A program made the position numbers and the translations under genes. 64,000 nucleotides of DNA from Microcebus murinus (lineage: Eukaryota > Chordata > Mammalia > Primates > Cheirogaleidae), in the NCBI RefSeq assembly GCF_040939455.1, contig NC_134120.1, positions 59,501,501 to 59,565,500 of the forward strand. The letters are read 5' to 3'. The notes beneath the pieces are model-generated. The model had not been told where the DNA came from, searched no databases, and saw only the letters and a list, made by a program, of their open reading frames with translations. Shown here piece by piece: positions 1 to 11,060 of the stretch. Position 1 is the stretch's first letter. Each line of letters opens with the position of its first letter.

Positions 1-104
1 GTAATCCTCACAATTACACAGCTTCCAAGCTAAAGCTGCTGCATAAGCCATGCTTTCCCTTCAACTTCTATTTCATTCCCATCTACCACAGGTATGAGTC
101 TTTT

Positions 105-647
105 CTTTTTTCTTTTTTTGAGACAGAGTCTCACTCTGTTGCCTGGGCTAGAGTGCCGTGTCATCAGCCTAGCTCACAGCAACCTCAATCTCCTGGGCTC
201 AAGTGATCCTCCTGCCTCAGCCTCTGGAGTAGCTAGGACTACAGGCATGTGCCACCATGCCCGGCTAATTTTTTCTATATTTATTTATTTATTTTGAGAC
301 AGAGTCTCACTGTGTTGCCTTGGCTAGAGTGCCGTGGCGTCAGCCTAGCTCACAGCAACCTCAAACTCCTGGGCTCAAGCGATCCTCCTGCCTCAGCATC
401 CAGAGTAGCTGGGACCACAGGCATGCGCCACCATGCCTGGCTAATTTTTTCTCTATATATTTTTAGTTGTCCAGCTAATTTACTTTTCTATTATTAGGGT
501 AAAATTCACATAACAAAATTTACTGTTTTAGTAGAGATGGAGTCTCACTCTTGCTCAGGCTGGTCTCGAACTCCTGAATTTAAACGATCCACCCACCTCG
601 GTCTCCCAGAGTGCTAGGATTACAGGTGTGAGTCACCGCGCCCGGCC
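105..647 (-). repeat. Composite (trimer-like) Alu, lemur type
   Basis: Minus-oriented Alu sequence starts with a T-rich tail and ends at the reversed Alu 5' end CGCCCGGCC. It contains two successive right-arm segments (each starting GAGACAGAGTCTCACT, near 120 and 295) but only one left-arm end. It looks like a right-right-left trimer or one Alu inserted in another's linker. The near-identical direct repeats AGGTATGAGTCTTTT (90-104) and AGGTATGAATCTTT (648-661) flank the whole block, which suggests a single final insertion. Confidence 0.8.
481..530 (-). repeat. L1-derived patch inside the Alu
   Basis: Fifty bases replace the usual Alu middle linker (normally TCTTTCTATTTTTAGTAG). They match the L1-like segment at 4141-4190 with two mismatches, by eye. 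Normal Alu sequence (GTAGAGATGGAGTCTCACTC) resumes immediately after. Confidence 0.75.
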
Positions 648-661
648 AGGTATGAATCTTT

Positions 662-1465
662 GAGGACACCAGGAGGTTATCACTTACCAACAGTGTGTAT
701 TGGGGTTGTCTTTGTTGCCTTATGAGTGGTAAGTCATCCAGTTCTATAAGAGATTCCAATCCCGAGGGTCTGCCTTCTAATGCTGTTTCCAGTACAAACT
801 GCTGTAGCTTAAATCCCCCCAAAAGCAGAGCTTGAGTCTAGAACATGGATGGAGTTTATTTGGTAGATTCCAGGAAACAGGTAACAGAGAGTAGGAAGAA
901 TGACACAGGGTTGGAAGGAATTTAATGAAGTGTTTTGGCTTCTGTCCCCTACTGGTTGGAGGTTGCCTCAGAGGCATTAATTGTCCTCACTACCAGGCTG
1001 TGCCTGTGGGTTGAGAGAGCCCCTGAAGCTGAGGAGAAAGCCCCAGTAGACACTGGAGGTGAAGTGCTGACAGTATACACAAAGTCATCCACCACAGCTG
1101 CAGCTGAAGTCAGAGTAGGGCTGATTGGGTATGAAGAGAAAGTCCAAGAGCATCTGCTACACTTTTCCTGCCTTCTAGGGGTTCAGAAATCTGTGATAAT
1201 ATTTCCCTGAGATTTAAGTGCCTATCTCTTGTGGGCCTTTGTTCATTCCAGAGATATTTGTAGAGGACCTAATGAGTATTAAGTACTTCTCTATGCTGAG
1301 ATATAGGAGACAACAGAACAAAAAGCCCCGTGGAGCTTACATTTAAGTTGGGGTAGGATGACAATTAATAAAATATGTAGGCAGGGCGTGGTGGCTCATG
1401 TCCTGGTATTTGAAAGTTCTGTTTTCTAGACAGATTCTCATCTGTTTTTCATCTTAAGAGTTGAG
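662..1465. other. Intergenic, no gene recognised
   Basis: No coding signal could be supported. The stretch around 820-1080 (an exon-like 'gtttatttggtagattccaggaaacagg' theme, not a gene) resembles the one near 14930-15060 in wording and may be the same old interspersed repeat. The part at 1250-1375 resembles an ancient mammalian repeat containing GGAGCTTACATTTAAGT. A short Alu-like scrap lies at 1381-1403. Confidence 0.4.
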
Positions 1466-1805
1466 GGCTGAGCGGGGCATGTTGGCTCACGCCTGTAATC
1501 CTAGCTCTCTGGGAGGCCGAGGCGGGAGGATTGCTCAAGGTCAAGAGTTCAAGACCAGCCTGAGCAAGAGTGAGACCCTGTCTCTACTAAAAATAGAAAT
1601 TATCTGGACAACTAAAAATATATATAAAAAATTAGCCAGGCATGGTGGCGCATGCCTGTAGTCCCAGCTACTCAGAAGGCTGAGGCAGAAGGATTGCTTG
1701 AGCCCAGGAGCAAGCAATGAGCTTGAGGTTGCTGTGAGCTAGGCTGATGCTGCAGCACTCTAACCTGGGCAAGAGAGCCAGACTCTGTCTTAAAATAAAA
1801 TAATA
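1466..1805 (+). repeat. Alu, plus orientation
   Basis: The element starts GGCTGAGCGGGGCATG, continues with TGTAATCCTAGCTCTCTGGG, has an A-rich linker around 1585-1630, and ends with GACTCTGTCTTAAAATAAAAT. It is moderately diverged. Confidence 0.9.
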
Positions 1806-1809
1806 TCTA

Positions 1810-2090
1810 GGCTGGGCATGGTGGCTTACATGTGTAATCCCAGCACTTTTGGAGGCCAAGGTGGAAGGATCGCTTGAGGCCATAATTAGAAACCAGCCTC
1901 AGCAACATAGTGAGACTCTATCCCTACAAAAAAAAAAAAAAAATTAGCTGGGTCTGGTGACGTATGCCTGTAGTCCCAGCTACTTCGGAGGCTGAGGCAG
2001 AAGGATCACTTGAGTCCAGGAGTCCGAGGCTACAGTGAGCTATGGGCACCACTGCATTGCAGCCTGGCTGACAGAGCAAGACCCTGTCTT
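1810..2090 (+). repeat. Older AluJ-like element, tail split by another Alu
   Basis: The sequence begins GGCTGGGCATGGTGGC and ends CAAGACCCTGTCTT. Its A-rich tail resumes at 2427 after the inserted Alu. The linker is a pure A-run (1927-1942) and lacks the lemur-type linker, which suggests an older copy. Confidence 0.85.
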
Positions 2091-2426
<336 letters not shown>

Positions 2427-2441
2427 GCAAGACCCTGTCTT

Positions 2442-3480
2442 AAAAAAATTATTTTAATCAAAAAATATAAATAAAAAATAGAATATGTAGCATGTTAAAT
2501 AGTAATAGATGCTAGAAAACATAGAGGAGGAAGGTTTGGTTGTGGGCTGGGGAGAAGGTGTGCTCTTAGAAATAGAGTCACTGGGGAACACCTCACAGAA
2601 GTGACACTCACGGGCATCCCTGAAAGGAGTGCGAACGAGTGAAGCCAGCAGGACTGGAGGCGCAGCTGTGAGGCGGGAGGGAAAGCGGAAGAGCACGGTG
2701 CCCCAGAAGCCACGCGAGGCCCTGGCTCACGGAGGAGAAGGGCCGATGCAGGCAACGCTGCCAGCCTGCAGAGACGGCAGAGAACTGGCAACAGGGCTTG
2801 ACCACAGAGAGGCCGCTGGCACTCTGACAAGAGCAGGTCGGAGAGGGTGGGAGCTGAGAAGTCTGAACGGGGTCATGAGCAAACAGGAGGGGAGGCTTTG
2901 GAGACTGGAATATAAACAACTTTTTGGAATTTAGTTGTGAAGGGGAGCAGAGAACTGAGTTAGTAGCTGGAACCATGTGGGATCAAGAACTGATTTTTTT
3001 CCAAGTTCGGAGAGCTAATGGAGCTCCCCTCTTGCTATGGACAAACCTACAGCCTTTTGACTACCTCCTCAAACCCCAAAATATCTTTGCATAGCTCAGG
3101 TGTACAGAAGATTCTGAGCTGCAGGAGGAGAAAACCAGTCTTCAGTTCTGCTTTCAGCTCTGTCACTTCCTTCTGGGGCATGGATTTGGCTGCCTCAAGC
3201 AGGGAATTAAATTCCAGAGCAGAAAGAACAAAGTCAGAAATCTCAAAATATCATCTTACTCCATCTGATCCAGGCCTTTATCCACAGATGCGCCTCTCCA
3301 AACAGGGCACATGCTGTGGGGCTCCCTGCTGGCTGATGCCACCTTGGCAGGGCACATCCCTTTCTCTACTCTAGACTATTTGTTTTCAGGTATTCTGGCC
3401 AAAGCAATATTCCCTAAGCTTCAGGCATTCTTGGGAACCTTTATGATTTTGCTATGTGGGCATACCACATTGACTTTTTA
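2442..3480. other. Intergenic, no gene recognised
   Basis: Unannotated stretch. The 2490-2880 part is relatively GC-rich and gives overlapping open frames on both strands, but none has recognisable protein features or splice structure. It resembles an ancient interspersed repeat more than an exon. I see nothing else in it. Confidence 0.35.
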
Positions 3481-3490
3481 CTTTATGTTT

Positions 3491-4110
<620 letters not shown>

Positions 4111-4267
4111 TTTATGTTTTGATGATATAAGCACCTGCTTTACTTTTCTATTATTAGGGTAAAATTCACATAAAAATATTTACTGTTTTAAAGGGTATAA
4201 ATCAGTGTCTTTTAGTAACATTACAATATTGTGCATCAATTACCACTGTAGTTCTGAAACATTTTTC

Positions 4268-4434
4268 TTTTTTTTTCTATATATATTAGTTGGCCAATTA
4301 ATTTCTTTCTATTTATAATAGAGACAGGGTCTCGCTCTTGCTCAGGCTGGTTTCGAACTCCTGACCTGGAGCAATCCACCTGTGTCAGCCTCCCAAAGTG
4401 CTAGGATTATAGGCGTGAGCCACGGCGCCTGGCC
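4268..4434 (-). repeat. Alu left-arm-only insertion
   Basis: Only the left arm and the middle linker are present (linker TTAGTTGGCCAATTAATTTC, then reversed left arm to CGCCTGGCC). It is bounded by exact direct repeats TCTGAAACATTTTTC at 4253-4267 and 4435-4449. The short T-run at 4268-4275 marks the tail. This looks like retroposition of a half-Alu transcript that used the A-rich linker as its tail. Confidence 0.85.
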
Positions 4435-4542
4435 TCTGAAACATTTTTCATCGTCCCAAAAGGAAATTCCATTAAGCAACTCCTTCCTCCCATCTCCTGG
4501 TAACCTAACCTTTCTGTTCCTGTGGCTCTATTATGGATATCC

Positions 4543-4661
4543 TTTTTTATTTTCAAGAGTCAGGTTCCTGCTATGTTGCCCAGGCTGGCCTAGAACTCCT
4601 GGAGTCGAGGGATCCTCCCACTTGAGCCTCCCAACTACAGGTGTGAGCCACTGCCCCTGGG
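4543..4661 (-). repeat. FLAM-like free Alu monomer
   Basis: A single left-arm monomer (GCTATGTTGCCCAGGCTGG to GTGAGCCACTGCCCCTGG), diverged and lacking a second arm. Confidence 0.7.
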
Positions 4662-4767
4662 AATTCTGGATATATTCTATAAATGGAATCATACAATATG
4701 TGGTCCTTTGTGTTTGGCTTCTCCATTACTGGCACATTTTGTGCTTGATTTTTTTTCTCATGTGTTG

Positions 4768-5055
4768 CTTTTTTGGGGGGGGAGACAAAGTCTTACTCTG
4801 TCACCTGGGCTAGAGTGCCGTGGAGACATCATATCATCATAGCCTCACTGCAACCTCAAAGTCCTGGGCTCAAGCGATCCTCCTGTCTCAGCCTCCCGTG
4901 TAGCTGGGACTACAGACATGCACAACTATGCCCAGCTAATTTTTCTACTTTTAGTAGAGATGGGGTCACTCTTGCTCAGGCTGGTCTCATGGCCCCAAGC
5001 CATCCCCCCACCACAAAGTGCTAAGATTACAGGCATGATCCACCATGCCCAGCTA
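4768..5055 (-). repeat. Alu, minus orientation
   Basis: AluJ-like dimer without the lemur linker, from TTTTTGGGGGGGGAGACAAA to the reversed 5' end CATGCCCAGCT. Somewhat deleted in its left arm (around 4990-5015). Confidence 0.85.
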
Positions 5056-5351
5056 TTACCTATTTTTTAAGGAAATCTTATTTCACAACCATTATAATTA
5101 GGTTATTTACTTAATCCCTATTAAATACAGGATTAAAATACAAAAGAATATCTCTCAAGTCATTTTTAAGCTTAGTGCCTAATGACATGTCTTGTGTTTT
5201 GCTGAATTAATAAATAAGACCACATTCTTACAGGAAATGGTGGTTTTGTAATCCCTAATCTACTCCTGAAACCAAGCCAGGCTGAGGAAAGACACCCACA
5301 TTTTCTTGTGGTGGTAGGGTCCCAATCCTGCAGAATTTACAACATTGTCTT

Positions 5352-5676
5352 TTTTTTTTTCCTTTGAGACAGAGTCTCACTATGTTGCCCCGCCTAGAGT
5401 GCCGTGGCATCAGCCTAGCTCACAGCAACCTCAAACTCCTGGGCTCAAGCAATCCTACCTCAGCCTCCCGAGAAGCTGGGACTACAGGCATGCACCACCA
5501 TGCCTGGCTAATTTTTTCTATATATATTTAGTTGTCCAATTAATTTCTTTCTATTTTTAGTAGAGACAGGGTCTTGCTCTTGCTCAGGCTGGTTTCGAAC
5601 TCCTGACCTTGAGCAATCCTCCCACCTCAGCCTCCCAGAGTGCTAGGATTATAGGTATGAGCCACCGTGCCAGGTC
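5352..5676 (-). repeat. Alu, minus orientation, with target duplication
   Basis: Full-length lemur-type Alu. Flanking repeats are TTACAACATTGTCTT (5337-5351) and TTACAACGTTGTCTT (5677-5691), one mismatch. Confidence 0.9.
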
Positions 5677-5691
5677 TTACAACGTTGTCTT

Positions 5692-6240
5692 GAATACCAA
5701 ATGGTCCAAATGGTTTGTCTACATTCGGGTGGAAGGTTGCAGATTGCAGGGACCAGTGGCCCCATCTTCGTTCTGTATCCTTAAGTATCTTTCACAGGTA
5801 CAATACACTCCCTTTCTCAACAACTCATGTAATACTTCATGTGCATGTGCGGGCGTGGGTGGGTGCACCCCACAGATCTGCCATGGGCCCCTGGTGGATG
5901 TGAAGCTGGCCAAGAGGTTATAGCAACGGTTCAGCTAAAGGCAACCACCGCCAGACAGAATGAAGGTCCAGGGTGGCCAAGTCTTCCTGGTTTTTCAGGG
6001 GACCACAAGAAATCTGGTTTTTTAATGGGATATCTCCAAATTATAAAACATTGATAACTAATGCAAAACAAAATTATTTTTACAGTGGGTCAAAGAGACC
6101 CCTCATTCTTCGGAGGAGAAAAAGGAGGCCTGTAACAGAGACATGACTCTCCAAAAAGACAAACAGTCTGGTGAGGGCGGCCGTCCCAAATTTTTTAAAA
6201 GCTTTTTGTCTGGGACAAAAATACACTTACCCTGGGATTG
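5692..6240. other. Unique-looking stretch left of the minisatellite
   Basis: No Alu or L1 sequence recognised. Three overlapping frames are open around 5720-5920 on both strands but show no domain, and I do not call a gene. This is the left flank of the tandem array. Confidence 0.35.
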
Positions 6241-9200
6241 TTAGTCTCTGAGTCTACACCCTCATTCGCCTAGGTCCCAAGTCTCTAACCCTCCTACCTC
6301 TAGGGCCCAAGTCTCTAACCCTCCTTCCCCTAGGGCCCAAGTCTCGAACCCTCCTTCACGTAGGGCACAAAGTCTCTAACCCTCCTTCCTTCCCCTAGGG
6401 CCCAAGTCTCTAACCCTCCTTCCTCTAGGGCCCAAGTCTTTAACCCTCCTTCCCCTAGGACCCAAGTCTCTACCCTCTTTCCCCTAGGGCCCAAGTCTCT
6501 ACCCTCCTTCCCCTAGGGCCCAAGTCTCGAACCCTCCTTCACGTAGGGCACAAAGTCTCTAACCCTCCTTCCTTCCCCTAGGGCCCAAGTCTCTACCCTC
6601 TTTCCCCTAGGGCCCAAGTCTCCAACCCTCCTTCCCCTAGGGCCCAAGTCTCTAACCCTCCTTCCCCTAGGGCCCAAGTCTCTAACCCTCCTTCCCCTAG
6701 GGCCCAAGTCTCTAACCTTCCTTCCCCTAGGGCCCAAGTCTCTAACCCTCCTTCCCCTAGGGCCCAAGTCTCTAACCCTCCTTCCCCTAGGACCCAAGTC
6801 TCTAACCCTCCTTCCCCTAGGGCCCAAGTCTCTAACCCTCCTTCCCCTAGGGCCCAAGTCTCTAACCCTCCTTCCCCTAGGGCCCAAGTCTCTAACCTTC
6901 CTTCCCCTAGGGTCCAACTCTCTAACCTTCCTTCCCCTAGGGTCCAACTCTTTAACCTTCCTTCCCCTAGGGCCCAAGTCTCTAACCCTCCTTCCCCTAG
7001 GGTCCAACTCTCTAACCTTCCTTCCCCTAGGGTCCAACTCTTTAACCTTCCTTCCCCTAGGGCCCAAGTCTCTAACCCTCCTTCCCCTAGGGCCCAAGTC
7101 TCTAACCCTCCTTCCCCTAGGGCCCAAGTCTCCAACCCTCCTTCCCCTAGGGCCCAAGTCTCCAACCCTCCTTTCCTTAGGGCCCAAGTCTCTAACCCTC
7201 CTTCCCCTAGGGCCCAAGTCTCTAACCCTCCTTCCCCTAGGGCCCAAGTCTCCAACCCTCCTTCCCCTAGGACCCAAGTCTCCAACCCTCCTTTCCTTAG
7301 GGCCCAAGTCTCTAACCCTCCTTCCCCTAGGACCCAAGTCTCTAACCCTCCTTCACCTAGGGCCCAAGTCTCTAACCCTCCTTCCCCTAGGACCCAAGTC
7401 TTTAACCCTCCTTCCCCTAGGACCCAAGTCTCCAACCCTCCTTCCTCTAGGGCCCAAGTCTCTAACCCTCCTTCCCCTAGGGCCCAAAGTCTCTAACCCT
7501 CCTTCCCCTAGGGCACAAGGTCTCTAACCCTCCTTCCTCTAGGGCCCAAGTCTTTAACCCTCCTTCCCCTAGGGCCCAAGTCTCCAACCCTCCTTCACCT
7601 AGGACCCAAGTCTCCAACCCTCCTTCCCCTAGGACCCAAGTCTCCAACCCTCCTTCACCTAGGACCCAAGTCTCCAACCCTCCTTCCCCTAGGACCCAAG
7701 TCTCCAACCCTCCTTTCCTTAGGGCCCAAGTCTCTAACCCTCCTTCCCTTAGGGCACAAGTCTCTAACCCTCCTTCCCCTAGGACCCAAAGTCTCTAACC
7801 CTCCTTCCCCTAGGACCCAAGTCTCTAACCCTCCTTCCCCTAGGGCCCAAGTCTCTACCCTCTTTCCCCTAGGGCCCAAGTCTCTAACCCTCCTTCCCCT
7901 AGGGCCCAAGTCTCTAACCTTCCTTCCCCTAGGGTCCAACTCTCTAACCTTCCTTCCCCTAGGGTCCAACTCTTTAACCTTCCTTCCCCTAGGGCCCAAG
8001 TCTCTAACCCTCCTTCCCCTAGGGCCCAAGTCTCTAACCCTCCTTCCCCTAGGGCCCAAGTCTCTAACCTTCCTTCCCCTAGGGTCCAACTCTCTAACCT
8101 TCCTTCCCCTAGGGTCCAACTCTTTAACCTTCCTTCCCCTAGGGCCCAAGTCTCTAACCCTCCTTCCCCTAGGGTCCAACTCTTTAACCTTCCTTCCCCT
8201 AGGGCCCAAGTCTCTAACCCTCCTTCCCCTAGGGCCCAAGTCTCTAACCCTCCTTCCCCTAGGGCCCAAGTCTCCAACCCTCCTTCCCCTAGGGCCCAAG
8301 TCTCCAACCCTCCTTTCCTTAGGGCCCAAGTCTCTAACCCTCCTTCCCCTAGGGCCCAAGTCTCTAACCCTCCTTCCCCTAGGGCCCAAGTCTCCAACCC
8401 TCCTTCCCCTAGGACCCAAGTCTCCAACCCTCCTTTCCTTAGGGCCCAAGTCTCTAACCCTCCTTCCCCTAGGACCCAAGTCTCTAACCCTCCTTCCCCT
8501 AGGGCCCAAGTCTCTAACCCTCCTTCCCCTAGGACCCAAGTCTTTAACCCTCCTTCCCCTAGGACCCAAGTCTCCAACCCTCCTTCCTCTAGGGCCCAAG
8601 TCTCTAACCCTCCTTCCCCTAGGGCCCAAGTCTCTAACCCTCCTTCCCCTAGGGCACAAGGTCTCTAACCCTCCTTCCTCTAGGGCCCAAGTCTTTAACC
8701 CTCCTTCCCCTAGGGCCCTAGTCTCCAACCCTCCTTCACCTAGGACCCAAGTCTCCAACCCTCCTTCCCCTAGGACCCAAGTCTCCAACCCTCCTTCACC
8801 TAGGACCCAAGTCTCCAACCCTCCTTCCCCTAGGACCCAAGTCTCCAACCCTCCTTTCCTTAGGGCCCAAGTCTCTAACCCTCCTTCCCTTAGGGCACAA
8901 GTCTCTAACCCTCCTTCCCCTAGGACCCAAAGTCTCTAACCCTCCTTCCCCTAGGACCCAAGTCTCTAACCCTCCTTCCCCTAGGGCCCAAGTCTCTACC
9001 CTCTTTCCCCTAGGGCCCAAGTCTCTACCCTCTTTCCCCTAGGGCCCAAGTCTCTAACCCTCCTTCCCCTAGGGCCCAAGTCTCTAACCTTCCTTCCCCT
9101 AGGGTCCAACTCTCTAACCTTCCTTCCCCTAGGGTCCAACTCTTTAACCTTCCTTCCCCTAGGGCCCAAGTCTCTAACCCTCCTTCCCCTAGGGCCCAAG

Positions 9201-11060
9201 TCTCTAACCCTCCTTCCCCTAGGGCCCAAGTCTCTAACCTTCCTTCCCCTAGGGTCCAACTCTCTAACCTTCCTTCCCCTAGGGTCCAACTCTTTAACCT
9301 TCCTTCCCCTAGGGCCCAAGTCTCTAACCCTCCTTCCCCTAGGGCCCAAGTCTCTAACCCTCCTTCCCCTAGGGCCCAAGTCTCCAACCCTCCTTCCCCT
9401 AGGACCCAAGTCTCCAACCCTCCTTTCCTTAGGGCCCAAGTCTCTAACCCTCCTTCCCCTAGGACCCAAGTCTCTAACCCTCCTTCCCCTAGGACCCAAG
9501 TCTTTAACCCTCCTTCCCCTAGGACCCAAGTCTCTAACCCTCCTTCCCCTAGGACCCAAGTCTCCAACCCTCCTTCCCCTAGGACCCAAGTCTCCAACCC
9601 TCCTTTCCTTAGGGCCCAAGACTCTAACCCTCCTTCCCTTAGGGCACAAGTCTCTAACCCTCCTTCCCCTAGGACCCAAAGTCTCTAACCCTCCTTCCCC
9701 TAGGGCCCAACGTCTCTAACCCTCCTTCCCCTAGGGCACAAAGTCTCTAACCCTCCTTCCCCTAGGGCCCAAGTCTCTAACCCTCCTTCCCCTAGGGCAC
9801 AAGTCTCTAACCCTCCTTCCCCTAGGGCCCAAAGTCTCTAACCCTCCTTCCCCTAGGGCCCAACGTCTCTAACCCTCCTTCCCCTAGGGCACAAAGTCTC
9901 TAACCCTCCTTCCCCTAGGGCCCAAGTCTCTAACCCTCCTTCCCCTAGGGCCCAAAGTCTCTAACCCTCCTTCCCCTAGGGCCCAAGTCTCTAACCCTCC
10001 TTCACCTAGGGCCCAACGTCTCTAACCATCATTCCGCTAGGGCCCAAGTGTCTAGCCCTCCTTCCCCTAGGGCACAAGGTCTCTAACCCTATTTCCCCTA
10101 GGGCCCAAGTCTCTAACCCTCCTTCCCCTTAGGCCCAAGGTCTCTAACCCTATTTCTCCTAGGGCTCAACGTGTTTAACCCTCCATCCCCTAGGGCCCAA
10201 CGTCTCTAACCCTCCTTCCCCTAGGGCACAAGGTCTCTAACCCTCCTTCCTCTAGGGCCCAAGTCTTTAACCCTCCTTCCCCTAGGACCCAAGTCTCCAA
10301 CCCTCCTTCCCCTAGGACCCAAGTCTCCAACCCTCCTTTCCTTAGGGCCCAAGTCTCTAACCCTCCTTCCCTTAGGGCACAAGTCTCTAACCCTCCTTCC
10401 CCTAGGGCCCAAAGTCTCTAACCCTCCTTCCCCTAGGGCCCAACGTCTCTAACCCTCCTTCCCCTAGGGCACAAAGTCTCTAACCCTCCTTCCCCTAGGG
10501 CCCAAAGTCTCTAACCCTCCTTCCCCTAGGGCCCAACGTCTCTAACCCTCCTTCCCCTAGGGCACAAAGTCTCTAACCCTCCTTCCCCTAGGACCCAAGT
10601 CTCCAACCCTCCTTCCCCTAGGACCCAAGTCTCCAACCCTCCTTTCCTTAGGGCCCAAGTCTCTAACCCTCCTTCCCTTAGGGCACAAGTCTCTAACCCT
10701 CCTTCCCCTAGGGCCCAAAGTCTCTAACCCTCCTTCCCCTAGGGCCCAACGTCTCTAACCCTCCTTCCCCTAGGGCCCAAGTCTCCAACCCTCCTTCCCC
10801 TAGGACCCAAGTCTCCAACCCTCCTTTCCTTAGGGCCCAAGTCTCTAACCCTCCTTCCCTTAGGGCACAAGTCTCTAACCCTCCTTCCCCTAGGGCCCAA
10901 AGTCTCTAACCCTCCTTCCCCTAGGGCCCAAGTCTCTAACCCTCCTTCCCCTTAGGCCCAAGGTCTCTAACCCTATTTCTCCTAGGGCTCAACGTGTTTA
11001 ACCCTCCATCCCCTAGGGCCCAACGTCTCTAACCCTCCTTCCCCTAGGGCACAAGCCTCT
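6241..11060. repeat. Minisatellite block A (CTTCCCCTAGGG type units)
   Basis: The dominant unit has TTCCCCTAGGG and AAGTCTCTAACCC. Distinct variant strings recur in the same order: 7391-7710 matches 8531-8850, the short-form TCTACCCTCTTTCC at about 7852 recurs at about 8992, and the CAACTCTCTAACC/CAACTCTTTAACC pair recurs at 6911, 7921, 8081, 9101 and 9241. The common offset is near 1140 bp (38 units), so blocks of units have been duplicated together. Confidence 0.85.

Larger units (their letters stand above)
4111..4767 (-). repeat. Old L1 (L1M-type) antisense fragment, interrupted
   Basis: The text GTAAAATTCACATAA, CACTGTAGTTCTGAAACATT and the TGGAATCATACAATATGTGG theme are typical of antisense L1M sequence. 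It is interrupted by an Alu left arm at 4268-4434 and a FLAM-like monomer at 4543-4661. Confidence 0.65.

Noticed and set aside
94..497. Many 60-110-codon frames over Alus across the window
   Set aside because: Translations of Alu arms (e.g. [20 protein letters not shown] in several places); not genes.
2629..2976. Possible exon at 2.6-2.9 kb
   Set aside because: Moderate GC and open frames on both strands, but no splice sites, domain or CpG promoter that would support it.
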